DNA of 11,911 nt from Aquimarina sp. (GTDB taxonomy: Bacteria; Bacteroidota; Bacteroidia; Flavobacteriales; Flavobacteriaceae). A model generated the notes under the pieces. It searched no databases and was not told the DNA's origin. It saw nothing but the letters and a program-made list of their open reading frames with translations. The stretch is taken from contig NZVW01000048.1 in NCBI GenBank assembly GCA_002697475.1, forward strand, positions 1 through 11,911, given 5' to 3'. Shown piece after piece: positions 1 to 8,487 of this stretch. Made by a program: the position numbers and the translations under genes. Position 1 is the first letter of the stretch; every line of letters begins with the position of its first letter.

Positions 1-1937
1 ATAGGGATAAAAATTGTCTCATCATCATCCACTTCAAATTCTGCCCATCGCCATTGGTCCTGATGTCTATCCCAATCTCCGATAAGCATGTCAAAAATCC
101 GGGCACGTATATAGGCTTTCTGATCTACCCTGTAAGACTCATCTTCTTTGATTTTCTCCAACATATCTGTGGTACTTTCAAAATCTGGTATTTTACCTTC
201 TTTATCAGGATCTGCTCTACGATAACCAGGATAATCCTTTTGCTCATCAGAGGGACGTTGCTCGATAAAATAAAGTTCATCCCCATACTTTTCGTTATAA
301 CTACCTAAAGCTTGTTGTTTAGGAATGTAGAATAATTCTGTTTTGGAATGATTGACCTCAATCTGAGCGGTTAAATCATTAATCACCATCTGCATATATG
401 GATGTGCAGTAGTAAAAAAATCAGAAACTATATCTTCTGTCAGTGTACCTTCATAGTCAGATGTGGCATAGGATACTCCCTTTATTTTGTGAGTTAAAAA
501 CTTTAGTGCTTCCTTTTTAAGAGATCTCATGGCAAACTCTCTGTTGTCCTTATCGACTAAACGAAGTGAGTTAGATTGATGTCCTCCTCCTTCTTTAGTA
601 ATAGTAAGTCCTCCATATAATGTATCGAGCAATGCTACTTTTGCAGTGACTTCTTTACCAAAATAATTTCTATATCTATCTCCCCAAAGTAACTTAAAAA
701 AACCTGACTTATCTAATTCCTCTTCATCCTGGATTATAGCAGCTTTCATAGTCTCAGGATAGGCTTTAGAAGGTATATCATATTGTTTTTTCTCCTGAAA
801 AGGTTCCTGATCATTAAAACTATAGTTCTTTTCTTCTTCTGTAATAAATTCTACGGAAGAAGATCCATCATTATAATATCTTAAAACAGCGAATCCTTCC
901 TTTCCATAGGCGAATTTACCCTGATAGTTAAGAGAGCCACCTGGTGCATTTAAGAAGCCATTAGCTAAATCAACCGGAGATTTGCTGGAAATAGAACCAC
1001 TAATAACCTGATTTAAACCTTTGCTGGTCAAGTATTGTAAATTAGATTCATGCGCTGAAACTACTGTAACTCTCTTGGACTTTTGAGCTATCGCACTTAC
1101 TAAAATTCGTAAATATCTATATCTTGGAAAATCTAATTGATCTTTGGATAAATTGGACAGATCATTAACCTCTGTCCATAGCGTACCCAGCACAGGCAGT
1201 GGTAACAGATGATCTGCTAAAGTGTTAGCACCGGCATATTCTCCATTGCTAAAAACAGGATGGTGCATAGCAATGATAACATTCTTTCCCTGAGCGTCAT
1301 TAACATAACCTTCCAACTCCTCCGCAAACCTACGTTTTGTAGTGATGTCCGTACATTTTTTGTTGATCTCCTCAACTCTATCCCAATTGGTGATGAACCA
1401 ATAGCTATTAACGATGATCAAATCCAATTCATCATTGATGACCACATATTCTAAAGGACAACCATTCTTTTGCTCAAATTCAAGCCTTTTAATATCCTTA
1501 TCATCTACATAATCTTCATACTTTTCAAGATCTGAAATATTAGCATCCTTCCATTCATTGACACCAGACATAAAATACGTATCTCCTTTAAAGCCTTTTG
1601 CCAGTGCGATTTGTTCATCTAAGAGTTTATAATCTTTATCTTTCTGACCTACCTCAGAACTGATATTATCCCCTAAAAACAGCAATAAGCTTTGTTCGTT
1701 AGCCTTGGCTAATTCACTTTTAAGTTTTGAAACAATACCATCCGTATTACTTTTTCTGTCAGTATTACCATATCCTCCCACCAGATATACCGTCTGTACA
1801 ATTTCTTTGTTGTTAAGTTGTTGTTGACCCTCATCTGACAATTGAGGTTTATAAGTAGCACAGGCGCTAATGAGAAGTATAAAAATAAAAGCGTAAACAC
1901 TTCTTGAAACTTGAAGTATTGAATATTTCTTGAACAT
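1..1937 (-). CDS. Large lipoprotein, degenerate calcineurin-like phosphoesterase domain plus kinase-like segment (3' end outside window)
   Basis: The frame is open from an ATG at 1937 to the left edge: 645 codons with no stop, so the C-terminus is missing. Residues 1-26 form a lipoprotein signal ending in the lipobox ISAC (Cys26), so the protein is probably anchored in a membrane and faces the periplasm or surface. Residues about 47-305 follow the layout of a purple-acid-phosphatase-like calcineurin phosphoesterase: GGYG (54-57), GDNIS (89-93), GVNEW (125-129), HHP (225-227) and AHESNLQYL (295-303). Several metal ligands of the canonical motifs are replaced (see findings). Residues about 430-645 contain a glycine-rich stretch, AMRSLKK (469-475), TAHPY near 511 and GDWDRHQDQW (620-629), recalling atypical kinases of the HipA/Fam20 kind. 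From memory of Bacteroidota relatives, the full protein is around 1200 residues with a C-terminal outer-membrane barrel; that part cannot be seen here. It lies downstream of gltD on the same strand but behind a terminator, so it is probably a separate unit. No confident promoter was seen in 1938-2056. Phosphatase activity should not be assumed. Confidence 0.85.
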   Translation of the reverse strand, partial: MFKKYSILQVSRSVYAFIFILLISACATYKPQLSDEGQQQLNNKEIVQTVYLVGGYGNTDRKSNTDGIVSKLKSELAKANEQSLLLFLGDNISSEVGQKDKDYKLLDEQIALAKGFKGDTYFMSGVNEWKDANISDLEKYEDYVDDKDIKRLEFEQKNGCPLEYVVINDELDLIIVNSYWFITNWDRVEEINKKCTDITTKRRFAEELEGYVNDAQGKNVIIAMHHPVFSNGEYAGANTLADHLLPLPVLGTLWTEVNDLSNLSKDQLDFPRYRYLRILVSAIAQKSKRVTVVSAHESNLQYLTSKGLNQVISGSISSKSPVDLANGFLNAPGGSLNYQGKFAYGKEGFAVLRYYNDGSSSVEFITEEEKNYSFNDQEPFQEKKQYDIPSKAYPETMKAAIIQDEEELDKSGFFKLLWGDRYRNYFGKEVTAKVALLDTLYGGLTITKEGGGHQSNSLRLVDKDNREFAMRSLKKEALKFLTHKIKGVSYATSDYEGTLTEDIVSDFFTTAHPYMQMVINDLTAQIEVNHSKTELFYIPKQQALGSYNEKYGDELYFIEQRPSDEQKDYPGYRRADPDKEGKIPDFESTTDMLEKIKEDESYRVDQKAYIRARIFDMLIGDWDRHQDQWRWAEFEVDDDETIFIP

Positions 1938-2056
1938 ATAATTAGATTAGGTTAAAACTAAATCCTAAAACAGGATCTTGTTATAACTACGCAAGTAATA
2001 GATTTGACGTTTCGCAGATTAGCTCAAATCATTTTATTGTTAATTTGAATGCTCTG

Positions 2057-2088
2057 AAAAGCAAAAAACCTGTTTGTAAAACAGGTTT
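2057..2088 (-). terminator. Intrinsic terminator of the gltBD operon
   Basis: Positions 2066-2075 and 2079-2088 form a perfect 10-bp inverted repeat (AAACCTGTTT / AAACAGGTTT) with a 3-base loop. Read on the minus strand, the hairpin lies about 30 bases after the gltD stop and runs into TTTTTT, GC, TTTT. The reverse direction has no T tract beyond the last three stem bases, so it acts mainly on the minus strand. It separates gltBD from the lipoprotein gene downstream. Confidence 0.85.
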
Positions 2089-2118
2089 CCAATTTAGGGT
2101 AGTATGTATAAAAGAATA

Positions 2119-3582
2119 TCAAATTCTTGGTAAGTCGCCATCGCCTTTAAGAGGCAGATTTGAACTTCCCATAAGATAGTTATCGACATGATAAGCAGCT
2201 TGTCTGCCTTCAGATATTGCCCAAACAATAAGAGATTGACCTCTACGTGAATCTCCTGCTGCAAAAACTCCTTTGACATTTGTAGCGTAGTTTGTTTCTG
2301 AAGCCTGTACATTGGTTCTCCCATCTAATTTTACCCCTAGCTGTTCTGCCACCAAAGGCTCAGAACCAGTGAAGCCAAGTGCCAGTAATGCAAGCTCACA
2401 CTTCCATTCTTTCTCTGTACCTAAAACTTCTTTGAGTATAAATCTTCCATTTTCTTTTACCCACTCAACTTCAGTTGTGATTAATCCTTTTAAGTTTCCA
2501 TGCTTGTCTCCCACGAACTCTTTAGTAGAAATACTCCAATGACGATCTACACCTTCCTGATGAGAGGAACTAGTACGCAATCTCATAGGCCAAAATGGCC
2601 ATGGTTGATCGGCAGGGCGTTCTTTTGAACCTTTTCCCATAATCTCAAAGTTAGTTACCGACTTAGCTCCATGCCTAACCGAAGTACCTATGCAATCAGA
2701 TCCTGTATCTCCTCCTCCAATAACCACTACATTTTTGTCTGTCGCTAAAATTTCATCATCAAACTCTGTACATCCGTCTACTCTTCTATTATTTTGAGGT
2801 AAAAAATCCATAGCCTGAACAACACCCTTCAATTCTGACCCCTTAATCGGAAGACTTCTTCTTACAGTTGCACCCGTGCATAAAAGTATAGCATCATGCT
2901 TAGTTTTTAATTCTTCAGCAGTAATGTCCTTACCTATCCAGGTATTCGTTTTAAACGTTATCCCTTCTTCCTCTAAAACCTTAAGACGTCTGTCTATGAC
3001 ATTTTTTTCCATCTTAAAGTCAGGTATACCGTAGCGCAAAAGACCTCCGGGCTTTTCATCCCTTTCATAAACCGTAACGGCGTGTCCTGCTCTATTCAAT
3101 TGTTGAGCAGCAGCAAGACCTGCAGGGCCAGAGCCTACAACGGCAACACTTTTACCTGTTCTTTCTTTAGGAGGATGAGGTTTTATCCAACCTTTATCAA
3201 ATGCCTGCTCTACAATATTCTTTTCTATATTTTCAATAGTTACGGGATCTTCATTAATTCCTAATACACAAGCTTCTTCACAAGGGGCAGGACATAGTCT
3301 CCCTGTAAATTCAGGAAAATTATTTGTGGAGTGTAATATCTCTGCAGCTTTCTGCCATTTTCCTTTATACACAGCATCATTAAAATCAGGTATTAAATTA
3401 CCTAAAGGACATCCGCTATGGCAAAACGGAATTCCGCAGTCCATACACCTTGCTCCCTGATTCTTAAGTTTATCCTCTGATAATGGTATGGTAAACTCTT
3501 TATAACCTTTGATACGATTTTCAACAGGTTGATACTGTTCTATTTCTCTTTCAAATTCTAAAAATCCAGTGGTCTTTCCCAT
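2119..3582 (-). CDS. gltD: Glutamate synthase (NADPH-type), small subunit
   Basis: This is the 487-residue beta subunit of glutamate synthase. It takes electrons from NAD(P)H through FAD and iron-sulfur clusters and passes them to GltB, where glutamine and 2-oxoglutarate become two glutamates in the cytoplasm. The N-terminal part has the cysteine pattern for two 4Fe-4S clusters: C46, C49, C54, C58, then C97, C101, C105. A Rossmann FAD-binding motif GSGPAG lies at 150-155, followed by PGGLLRYGIP (178-187). The pyridine-nucleotide motif GGGDTG is at 289-294, and the second FAD contact AAGD is at 441-444. Length and order match the family (about 470-490 residues). The ATG at 3582 is 13 bases after the gltB stop, so the two are co-transcribed; there is no clear Shine-Dalgarno sequence, as is usual in Bacteroidota. 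The family also contains related subunits of other oxidoreductases, but the adjacent gltB settles the identity. NADPH rather than NADH preference is by family and was not read from residues. Confidence 0.97.
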   Translation of the reverse strand: MGKTTGFLEFEREIEQYQPVENRIKGYKEFTIPLSEDKLKNQGARCMDCGIPFCHSGCPLGNLIPDFNDAVYKGKWQKAAEILHSTNNFPEFTGRLCPAPCEEACVLGINEDPVTIENIEKNIVEQAFDKGWIKPHPPKERTGKSVAVVGSGPAGLAAAQQLNRAGHAVTVYERDEKPGGLLRYGIPDFKMEKNVIDRRLKVLEEEGITFKTNTWIGKDITAEELKTKHDAILLCTGATVRRSLPIKGSELKGVVQAMDFLPQNNRRVDGCTEFDDEILATDKNVVVIGGGDTGSDCIGTSVRHGAKSVTNFEIMGKGSKERPADQPWPFWPMRLRTSSSHQEGVDRHWSISTKEFVGDKHGNLKGLITTEVEWVKENGRFILKEVLGTEKEWKCELALLALGFTGSEPLVAEQLGVKLDGRTNVQASETNYATNVKGVFAAGDSRRGQSLIVWAISEGRQAAYHVDNYLMGSSNLPLKGDGDLPRI

Positions 3583-3595
3583 GTTAATATCGTTT

Positions 3596-6500
3596 TTATG
3601 CTTGTGCTAAATTTTCTTCTTCTAATCGCTTTAGAGCCTGCTTATACTCCTCAGGGAATATTTTAATAAACTTAGGTAATTCATTTTCCCAGTTTTCCAG
3701 AATACGCTGTGCTAAAGGACTTAACGTAGCATTATAGTGATTTTCTATGAGTTCCTTTAGTTCACTAATATCCTTTTGTTCCACCACAGGTTCCAGGTTC
3801 AAAGACTCTTTGTTACAATGTGCTTCAAACGTCTTTTTATCATCATAGATGTATGCAATACCCCCGGACATTCCTGCTCCAAAATTTCTACCCACCTGAC
3901 CTAAAATCACTGCCACTCCTCCCGTCATGTACTCGCATCCGTGGTCCCCAATTCCTTCAACTACTGCTTTGGCTCCTGAATTTCTAACACAAAAACGTTC
4001 TCCGGCCTTTCCATTTATATATACTTCACCATCAGTAGCGCCGTAAAGTGTAACATTTCCTGTTATGATATTTTCTTCAGGTATAATTGTAGATTCTTCA
4101 GGCACTTTAATAATTAATTTGGCTCCTGACAATCCTTTACCTAAATAGTCGTTGGTATTCCCATTAACCACCATAGTCAGTCCTTTAGTTGCAAATGCCC
4201 CGAAACTCTGACCTGCAGCCCCTGTAAAATTCAGCTTAAGCGTGTTTTCCGGTAATCCTTGTGCTCCATAGATTTTTGAGATTTCATTACTCAATATAGC
4301 GCCAACGGCCCTATCCGTATTATGAATATCAAAGTCCAGAGTAGTTTTCTCCTTTCTAAATAACGCAGGATGCGCTTGCTCAATAATATCAAAATCAATA
4401 GATTTCCCCAGACCATGGTCCTGAGCTTCTGTATGATAAATATCAACTCCGACAGGTGTTTGCATTTGATGCAATATAGGAGTAAGATCTAATCCTTGTG
4501 CTTTGTAGTGCTCAATTGCCTTATTGTGATCCAACTTCGCCACCTGGCCAACCATTTCATTTACTGTTCTGAAACCAAGCTGAGCCATAATCTCCCTTAG
4601 CTCCTGAGCTACGAAATACATGTAGTTTACTACATGTTCTGGTTTACCATTAAACTTTTTACGCAGTTCGGGGTTTTGTGTTGCAATACCTACAGGGCAT
4701 GTATTCAAATGACATACACGCATCATAATACAGCCTGAAGCTACTAAAGGAGCTGTGGCAAAACCAAATTCTTCAGCTCCCAACAGACAAGCTATGGCAA
4801 CATCCCTTCCTGTTTTTAACTGACCATCGCATTCCAGTACCACTCTGCTTCTTAAATCATTACCCACAAGCGTTTGCTGAGCCTCAGCAATTCCAAGCTC
4901 CCAGGGAAGTCCTGCGTGTTTTAAGGACGTCAAAGGAGAAGCTCCTGTACCTCCATCAAAACCAGAGATCAGAATCACATCGGCTTTAGCCTTAGCTACA
5001 CCAGCTGCCACAGTTCCTACGCCAACTTCAGAAACTAGTTTTACGTTAATTCTTGCTTCTCTGTTAGCAGATTTTAGATCATAAATAAGCTGAGATAAAT
5101 CTTCAATAGAATAAATATCGTGGTGCGGAGGTGGCGAAATTAAACCGACATAAGGAGTGGAATTTCTTGTCTTTGCGATTTCAGGATTCACTTTAGGACC
5201 CGGTAACTGACCTCCCTCTCCAGGCTTAGCACCCTGAGCCATCTTGATTTGTATTTCAGAGGCATTGGTAAGGTAATTAGAAGAAACCCCAAATCTACCT
5301 GAGGCTACTTGTTTTATAGCACTGTTTCGCCAGTCGCCATTTACATTTTTATAAAAGCGTTCAGGATTTTCTCCACCTTCTCCGGAGTTGCTCTTACCTC
5401 CTATCCTGTTCATAGCTATAGCAAGATTTTCATGAGCTTCCTGACTTATGGATCCATATGACATAGCTCCTGTTTTAAATCGTTTAACGATCTCAGTCCA
5501 AGGCTCTACTTCATCGATAGGAATAGGATCATAGTTAGAAAACTCCAGCAATCCCCTTATCGTCATCAAATCTTTTGACTGCTGATTGATAAGCTCAGCA
5601 TATTCCTTGTAGGTTTTTGGGTCATTTGATCTCACAGATTGCTGTAGTTTAGCTACTGTTAATGGATTAAACTGATGCTTTTCACCATTTCTTCTCCAGC
5701 GATATTGCCCTCCTATATCAAGATCAAGATTTGCATCAATCTCTCTTTCCCTATAGGCTCGTTCGTGTCTCTTTTCAATTTCTTTTTCAATTTCCTGCAA
5801 TCCGATTCCCTGAATTCTGGAAACTGTATTCGGGAAATACTTTTCAACTGTTTTAGAGTTGATACCAATACACTCAAACAACTGAGAACCGCGATAAGAA
5901 TTAAGTGTTGAAATTCCAATCTTGTTCATCACTTTTAATACTCCTTTACCAACTGCTTTATTATAATTGTTGATAGCTTGTTCAGCCGAAAGCTCTGTTA
6001 TATTATTTTCTTCAATTTGTTCAGCTATAATTTCATTAACCATATATGGATTTATGGCACTTGCTCCATATCCAAAAAGTAAAGCAAAATGGTGTACTTC
6101 TCTTGGTTCAGCTGATTCTATGATGATACTTATTCTGGATCTTTTTCTCAATCTCTGCAAACCACTATTGACATAAGAACAAGCCAATAAAGCAGGGATT
6201 GGTGCCCTATGTTTACTTACATTTCTATCAGAAAGTATTAAGATATTTGTTCCATTATCGATAGCTTTAGAAACATCTTTCAATAACTTATCTAATGCAT
6301 CTTCTAAACCATTAAGCCCGCGATTAACATTATACAACATAGGAATTGAGGTCACTTTAAATCCTTTATCCCCATAGGTTTTAATTTTATCTAAATCTTC
6401 TTTTGAAATTACGGGATTTTGAATTTTAAGTTTGTTACAATGTTCAGGAACAATATTAAAAATATTGTGATCAGCTCCAAGAGTCAAACTGATATCACAT

Positions 6501-8095
6501 ATTAATTCTTCACGGATACCATCTAAAGGAGGATTAGTAACCTGTGCAAATAATTGCTTGAAATAGTTATAGATCAATTGTGATCTTTGTGATAAAACAG
6601 CAATAGGTGTATCAGAACCCATAGATCCTATCGGTTCTTTACCTAATTGTGCCATGGGAGCAATTATGGTATCAATATCTTCTTTTGTATATCCAAAAAT
6701 TTCCTTTCTTCTATTGACAGTTTCTTCCCCTAAGAATAAAGGACAGTCATTGTAAGGTATATTTCTTAAATGCACCAAATTGTTATCCAGCCATTCTCTA
6801 TAAGGATGCTGAGAAGCTATTTTTTCCTTTATCTCTTCATCATTGACAATTCTTCCCTCATTCATATTTACCAGAAACATTTTTCCCGGCTCTAATCGAC
6901 CATGATATTCAATATTATTTGGTGCTATGTCTACAACTCCTGTTTCTGAGGACATAATAACATATCCATTTTTAGTCACGGTATAGCGTGAAGGTCTAAG
7001 TCCGTTTCTATCCAGTACAGCTCCTATATAATTACCATCGGTAAACGGAATTGATGCAGGCCCATCCCAAGGTTCCATAGCACACGAATTGTACTCATAG
7101 AACGCCTTTTTATTTTCAGACATTTCAGGATTTTTTTCCCAGGCCTCAGGTACCATCATCATCATTACTTCCGGTAGTGATCTTCCGGTCATTAACAACA
7201 ACTCAACTACCATATCCATAGAAGCGGAGTCTGATTTTCCTGGTAAAACTGTAGGCAAGATCTGTTTTATTTCTTCACCAAAAAGATCACTCTCCATCAA
7301 CTCCTCTCTTGAGCGCATTCTGGATACATTACCTCTTAGTGTATTGATCTCACCATTATGGCACATATACCTGAAAGGTTGTGCTAAATCCCAGGTAGGA
7401 AAGGTATTTGTTGAAAATCGCTGATGTACTAAGGCTAATCTTGTGACCACACGTGAGTCTAAGAGGTCTTTATAAAAAAGCTTTATATCCTCAGGCATTA
7501 GTAACCCCTTAAATATTAATGTTTTTGTAGATAAACTAGGAATGTAGAAGAATTTACTTTCAGAAAGCTTTGACTTGTAAATCGTATGCTCTGTAAGCTT
7601 ACGCGCTGTAAAAAGTTTAAGATTAAAATCAAAATAGGACTGTTCTTTATCTGATTTTCCAATAAAAACCTGCTTAATAAAAGGCTCAGTAGAAGCTGCA
7701 ATTTCTCCTAGATGAATCGGATCTACAGGCACATCCCTCCAACCAAGAAGTATAAGCCCTTGCTTATCAATATTATCTTCAAATGTATCAATACAAAACT
7801 TTCTCTGATTCTCTTTCTTTGGCAAAAAAACATTACTAACAGCATAATCTCCCTGTTCCGGCAAATCAAAGTTACATTCTTCAATAAAAAAATCATGGGG
7901 AATATCAATTAATATACCCGCACCGTCTCCCGTTTTACCATCTGCACTTACTGCACCTCTATGCTCTAATTTTTCTAAAATTTCCAGAGCTTTGTGTATA
8001 ATATCATTTGATTTTTTACCTTCCAGGCTACAGATAAATCCGGCACCACAAGCATCGTGCTCAAACTCCGGTAAATACATTCCTTGTTTCTTCAT
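3596..8095 (-). CDS. gltB: Glutamate synthase, large subunit
   Basis: This is the alpha subunit of glutamate synthase (1499 residues; family usually about 1480-1530). It hydrolyses glutamine, channels the ammonia about 30 angstroms to an FMN site, and reductively aminates 2-oxoglutarate. The class-II glutamine amidotransferase domain starts at the catalytic Cys16 (sequence DACGAGFIC), which becomes the N-terminus after removal of a short propeptide; RFSTNTFPTW near residues 222-231 is part of its substrate pocket. The FMN-binding synthase barrel carries PGEGGQLPGPKV near 957-968, GGTGASP near 1044, and the 3Fe-4S cysteines C1122, C1128 and C1133. A glycine-rich beta-helix (GXGXG) domain fills roughly 1240-1450. 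The open frame extends upstream to a TTG at 8140, but I choose the ATG at 8095 because it gives a normal 15-residue propeptide; an ATG at 8080 would leave 10 residues and is less likely. It is the first gene of a gltBD operon, transcribed away from the P-II/ammonium channel operon. Confidence 0.96.
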   Translation of the reverse strand: MKKQGMYLPEFEHDACGAGFICSLEGKKSNDIIHKALEILEKLEHRGAVSADGKTGDGAGILIDIPHDFFIEECNFDLPEQGDYAVSNVFLPKKENQRKFCIDTFEDNIDKQGLILLGWRDVPVDPIHLGEIAASTEPFIKQVFIGKSDKEQSYFDFNLKLFTARKLTEHTIYKSKLSESKFFYIPSLSTKTLIFKGLLMPEDIKLFYKDLLDSRVVTRLALVHQRFSTNTFPTWDLAQPFRYMCHNGEINTLRGNVSRMRSREELMESDLFGEEIKQILPTVLPGKSDSASMDMVVELLLMTGRSLPEVMMMMVPEAWEKNPEMSENKKAFYEYNSCAMEPWDGPASIPFTDGNYIGAVLDRNGLRPSRYTVTKNGYVIMSSETGVVDIAPNNIEYHGRLEPGKMFLVNMNEGRIVNDEEIKEKIASQHPYREWLDNNLVHLRNIPYNDCPLFLGEETVNRRKEIFGYTKEDIDTIIAPMAQLGKEPIGSMGSDTPIAVLSQRSQLIYNYFKQLFAQVTNPPLDGIREELICDISLTLGADHNIFNIVPEHCNKLKIQNPVISKEDLDKIKTYGDKGFKVTSIPMLYNVNRGLNGLEDALDKLLKDVSKAIDNGTNILILSDRNVSKHRAPIPALLACSYVNSGLQRLRKRSRISIIIESAEPREVHHFALLFGYGASAINPYMVNEIIAEQIEENNITELSAEQAINNYNKAVGKGVLKVMNKIGISTLNSYRGSQLFECIGINSKTVEKYFPNTVSRIQGIGLQEIEKEIEKRHERAYREREIDANLDLDIGGQYRWRRNGEKHQFNPLTVAKLQQSVRSNDPKTYKEYAELINQQSKDLMTIRGLLEFSNYDPIPIDEVEPWTEIVKRFKTGAMSYGSISQEAHENLAIAMNRIGGKSNSGEGGENPERFYKNVNGDWRNSAIKQVASGRFGVSSNYLTNASEIQIKMAQGAKPGEGGQLPGPKVNPEIAKTRNSTPYVGLISPPPHHDIYSIEDLSQLIYDLKSANREARINVKLVSEVGVGTVAAGVAKAKADVILISGFDGGTGASPLTSLKHAGLPWELGIAEAQQTLVGNDLRSRVVLECDGQLKTGRDVAIACLLGAEEFGFATAPLVASGCIMMRVCHLNTCPVGIATQNPELRKKFNGKPEHVVNYMYFVAQELREIMAQLGFRTVNEMVGQVAKLDHNKAIEHYKAQGLDLTPILHQMQTPVGVDIYHTEAQDHGLGKSIDFDIIEQAHPALFRKEKTTLDFDIHNTDRAVGAILSNEISKIYGAQGLPENTLKLNFTGAAGQSFGAFATKGLTMVVNGNTNDYLGKGLSGAKLIIKVPEESTIIPEENIITGNVTLYGATDGEVYINGKAGERFCVRNSGAKAVVEGIGDHGCEYMTGGVAVILGQVGRNFGAGMSGGIAYIYDDKKTFEAHCNKESLNLEPVVEQKDISELKELIENHYNATLSPLAQRILENWENELPKFIKIFPEEYKQALKRLEEENLAQA

Positions 8096-8198
8096 ATTTA
8101 TAGGGATCTTATTACTAATACAGAATCCTGAATTTAACAAATGGAAAATAGTCCTAAAAGAAAACTCGTCTTTTGACTCCCATTTTTCTGGGCCTTCT

Positions 8199-8240
8199 AA
8201 AAAAAGCCTCTTCTAAATGCAAGAATCTTAAAATAAGAGG
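8199..8240 (-). promoter_or_regulatory. Terminator-like hairpin in the gltB leader (possible attenuator)
   Basis: On the minus strand CCTCTT (complement of 8235-8240) can pair with AAGAGG (complement of 8207-8212) across a 22-base loop, followed by C and seven T (complement of 8199-8205). It lies about 105 bases upstream of the gltB start. The stem is only 6 bp with three G-C pairs and the loop is long, so it is weak as a terminator. Chance occurrence in AT-rich DNA is quite possible. Confidence 0.25.
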
Positions 8241-8350
8241 TTCTATTTAAGAATATCATAACGTACTTTTTTCACAAACAAAACAACTTTAATTTGCTGT
8301 ATTTCAGTTATTTACATAACTAAAACGTTTTCGTGTACATAAGAGGTACT
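8233..8350. repeat. Near-identical 12-base direct repeat pair
   Basis: ATAAGAGGTTCT at 8233-8244 recurs as ATAAGAGGTACT at 8339-8350 (11 of 12 bases), 106 bases apart. An octamer GAATCTTA also occurs near each copy (8223-8230 and 8360-8367). The pair could be operator half-sites for a shared regulator of the divergent operons, or chance similarity in low-complexity DNA. Confidence 0.3.
8306..8331. promoter_or_regulatory. Tandem palindromes, candidate operator
   Basis: AGTTAT-TTAC-ATAACT (8306-8321) is a perfect 6-bp inverted repeat around four bases, the geometry typical of a dimeric helix-turn-helix (for example CRP/FNR-type) site. It is followed directly by the perfect 10-base palindrome AAAACGTTTT (8322-8331). 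The heptamer TACATAA appears at 8313-8319 and again at 8336-8342, 23 bases (about two helical turns) apart. It lies about midway between the two operons. The regulator is unknown. Confidence 0.35.
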
Positions 8351-8454
8351 AAAGAGCATGAATCTTAATTTTCATACTTTCAAAATGAAATACCCTCATT
8401 TTTTTAGGGGTAATTATCATATTATAATAAAAATTATACGTTTAACCCTCAAAA

Positions 8455-8487
8455 TTTGGATATCAAATTCAAATTAACATATTTTTG
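8455..8487 (+). promoter_or_regulatory. Candidate Bacteroidota-type promoter for the P-II/amtB operon
   Basis: TTTG at 8455-8458 and TATTTTTG at 8480-8487 are 21 bases apart and match the known Bacteroidota sigma-A consensus (TTTG, 19-21 bases, TAnnTTTG) without a mismatch. Transcription would begin near 8494, giving a leader of about 30 bases before the ATG at 8525. The match was found by eye, and AT-rich DNA raises the chance of accidental hits. Confidence 0.55.

Noticed and set aside
1962..1976. Short inverted repeat ATCCT / AGGAT upstream of the lipoprotein gene
   Set aside because: Only 5 bp around a 5-base loop, with no T tract or recognisable promoter beside it; likely chance.
5713..5919. 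Short open frames on both strands inside gltB, gltD and the other long genes
   Set aside because: They lie in alternative frames of clearly recognised proteins, have no family resemblance and no start signals.
8193..8206. Possible sigma-54 site on the plus strand near GGCC...GCC
   Set aside because: The spacing between GG and GC is not the required ten bases.
8284..8291. TAAAGTTG on the minus strand as a -7 box for gltB
   Set aside because: One mismatch to TAnnTTTG and no TTG at the right distance upstream, so not reported as a promoter.
8391..8412. Hairpin TACCCT / AGGGGTA in the divergent gap
   Set aside because: Five Watson-Crick pairs plus a wobble around a 10-base AT loop; no tail and no repeat of the unit beyond the short string CCCTCA.
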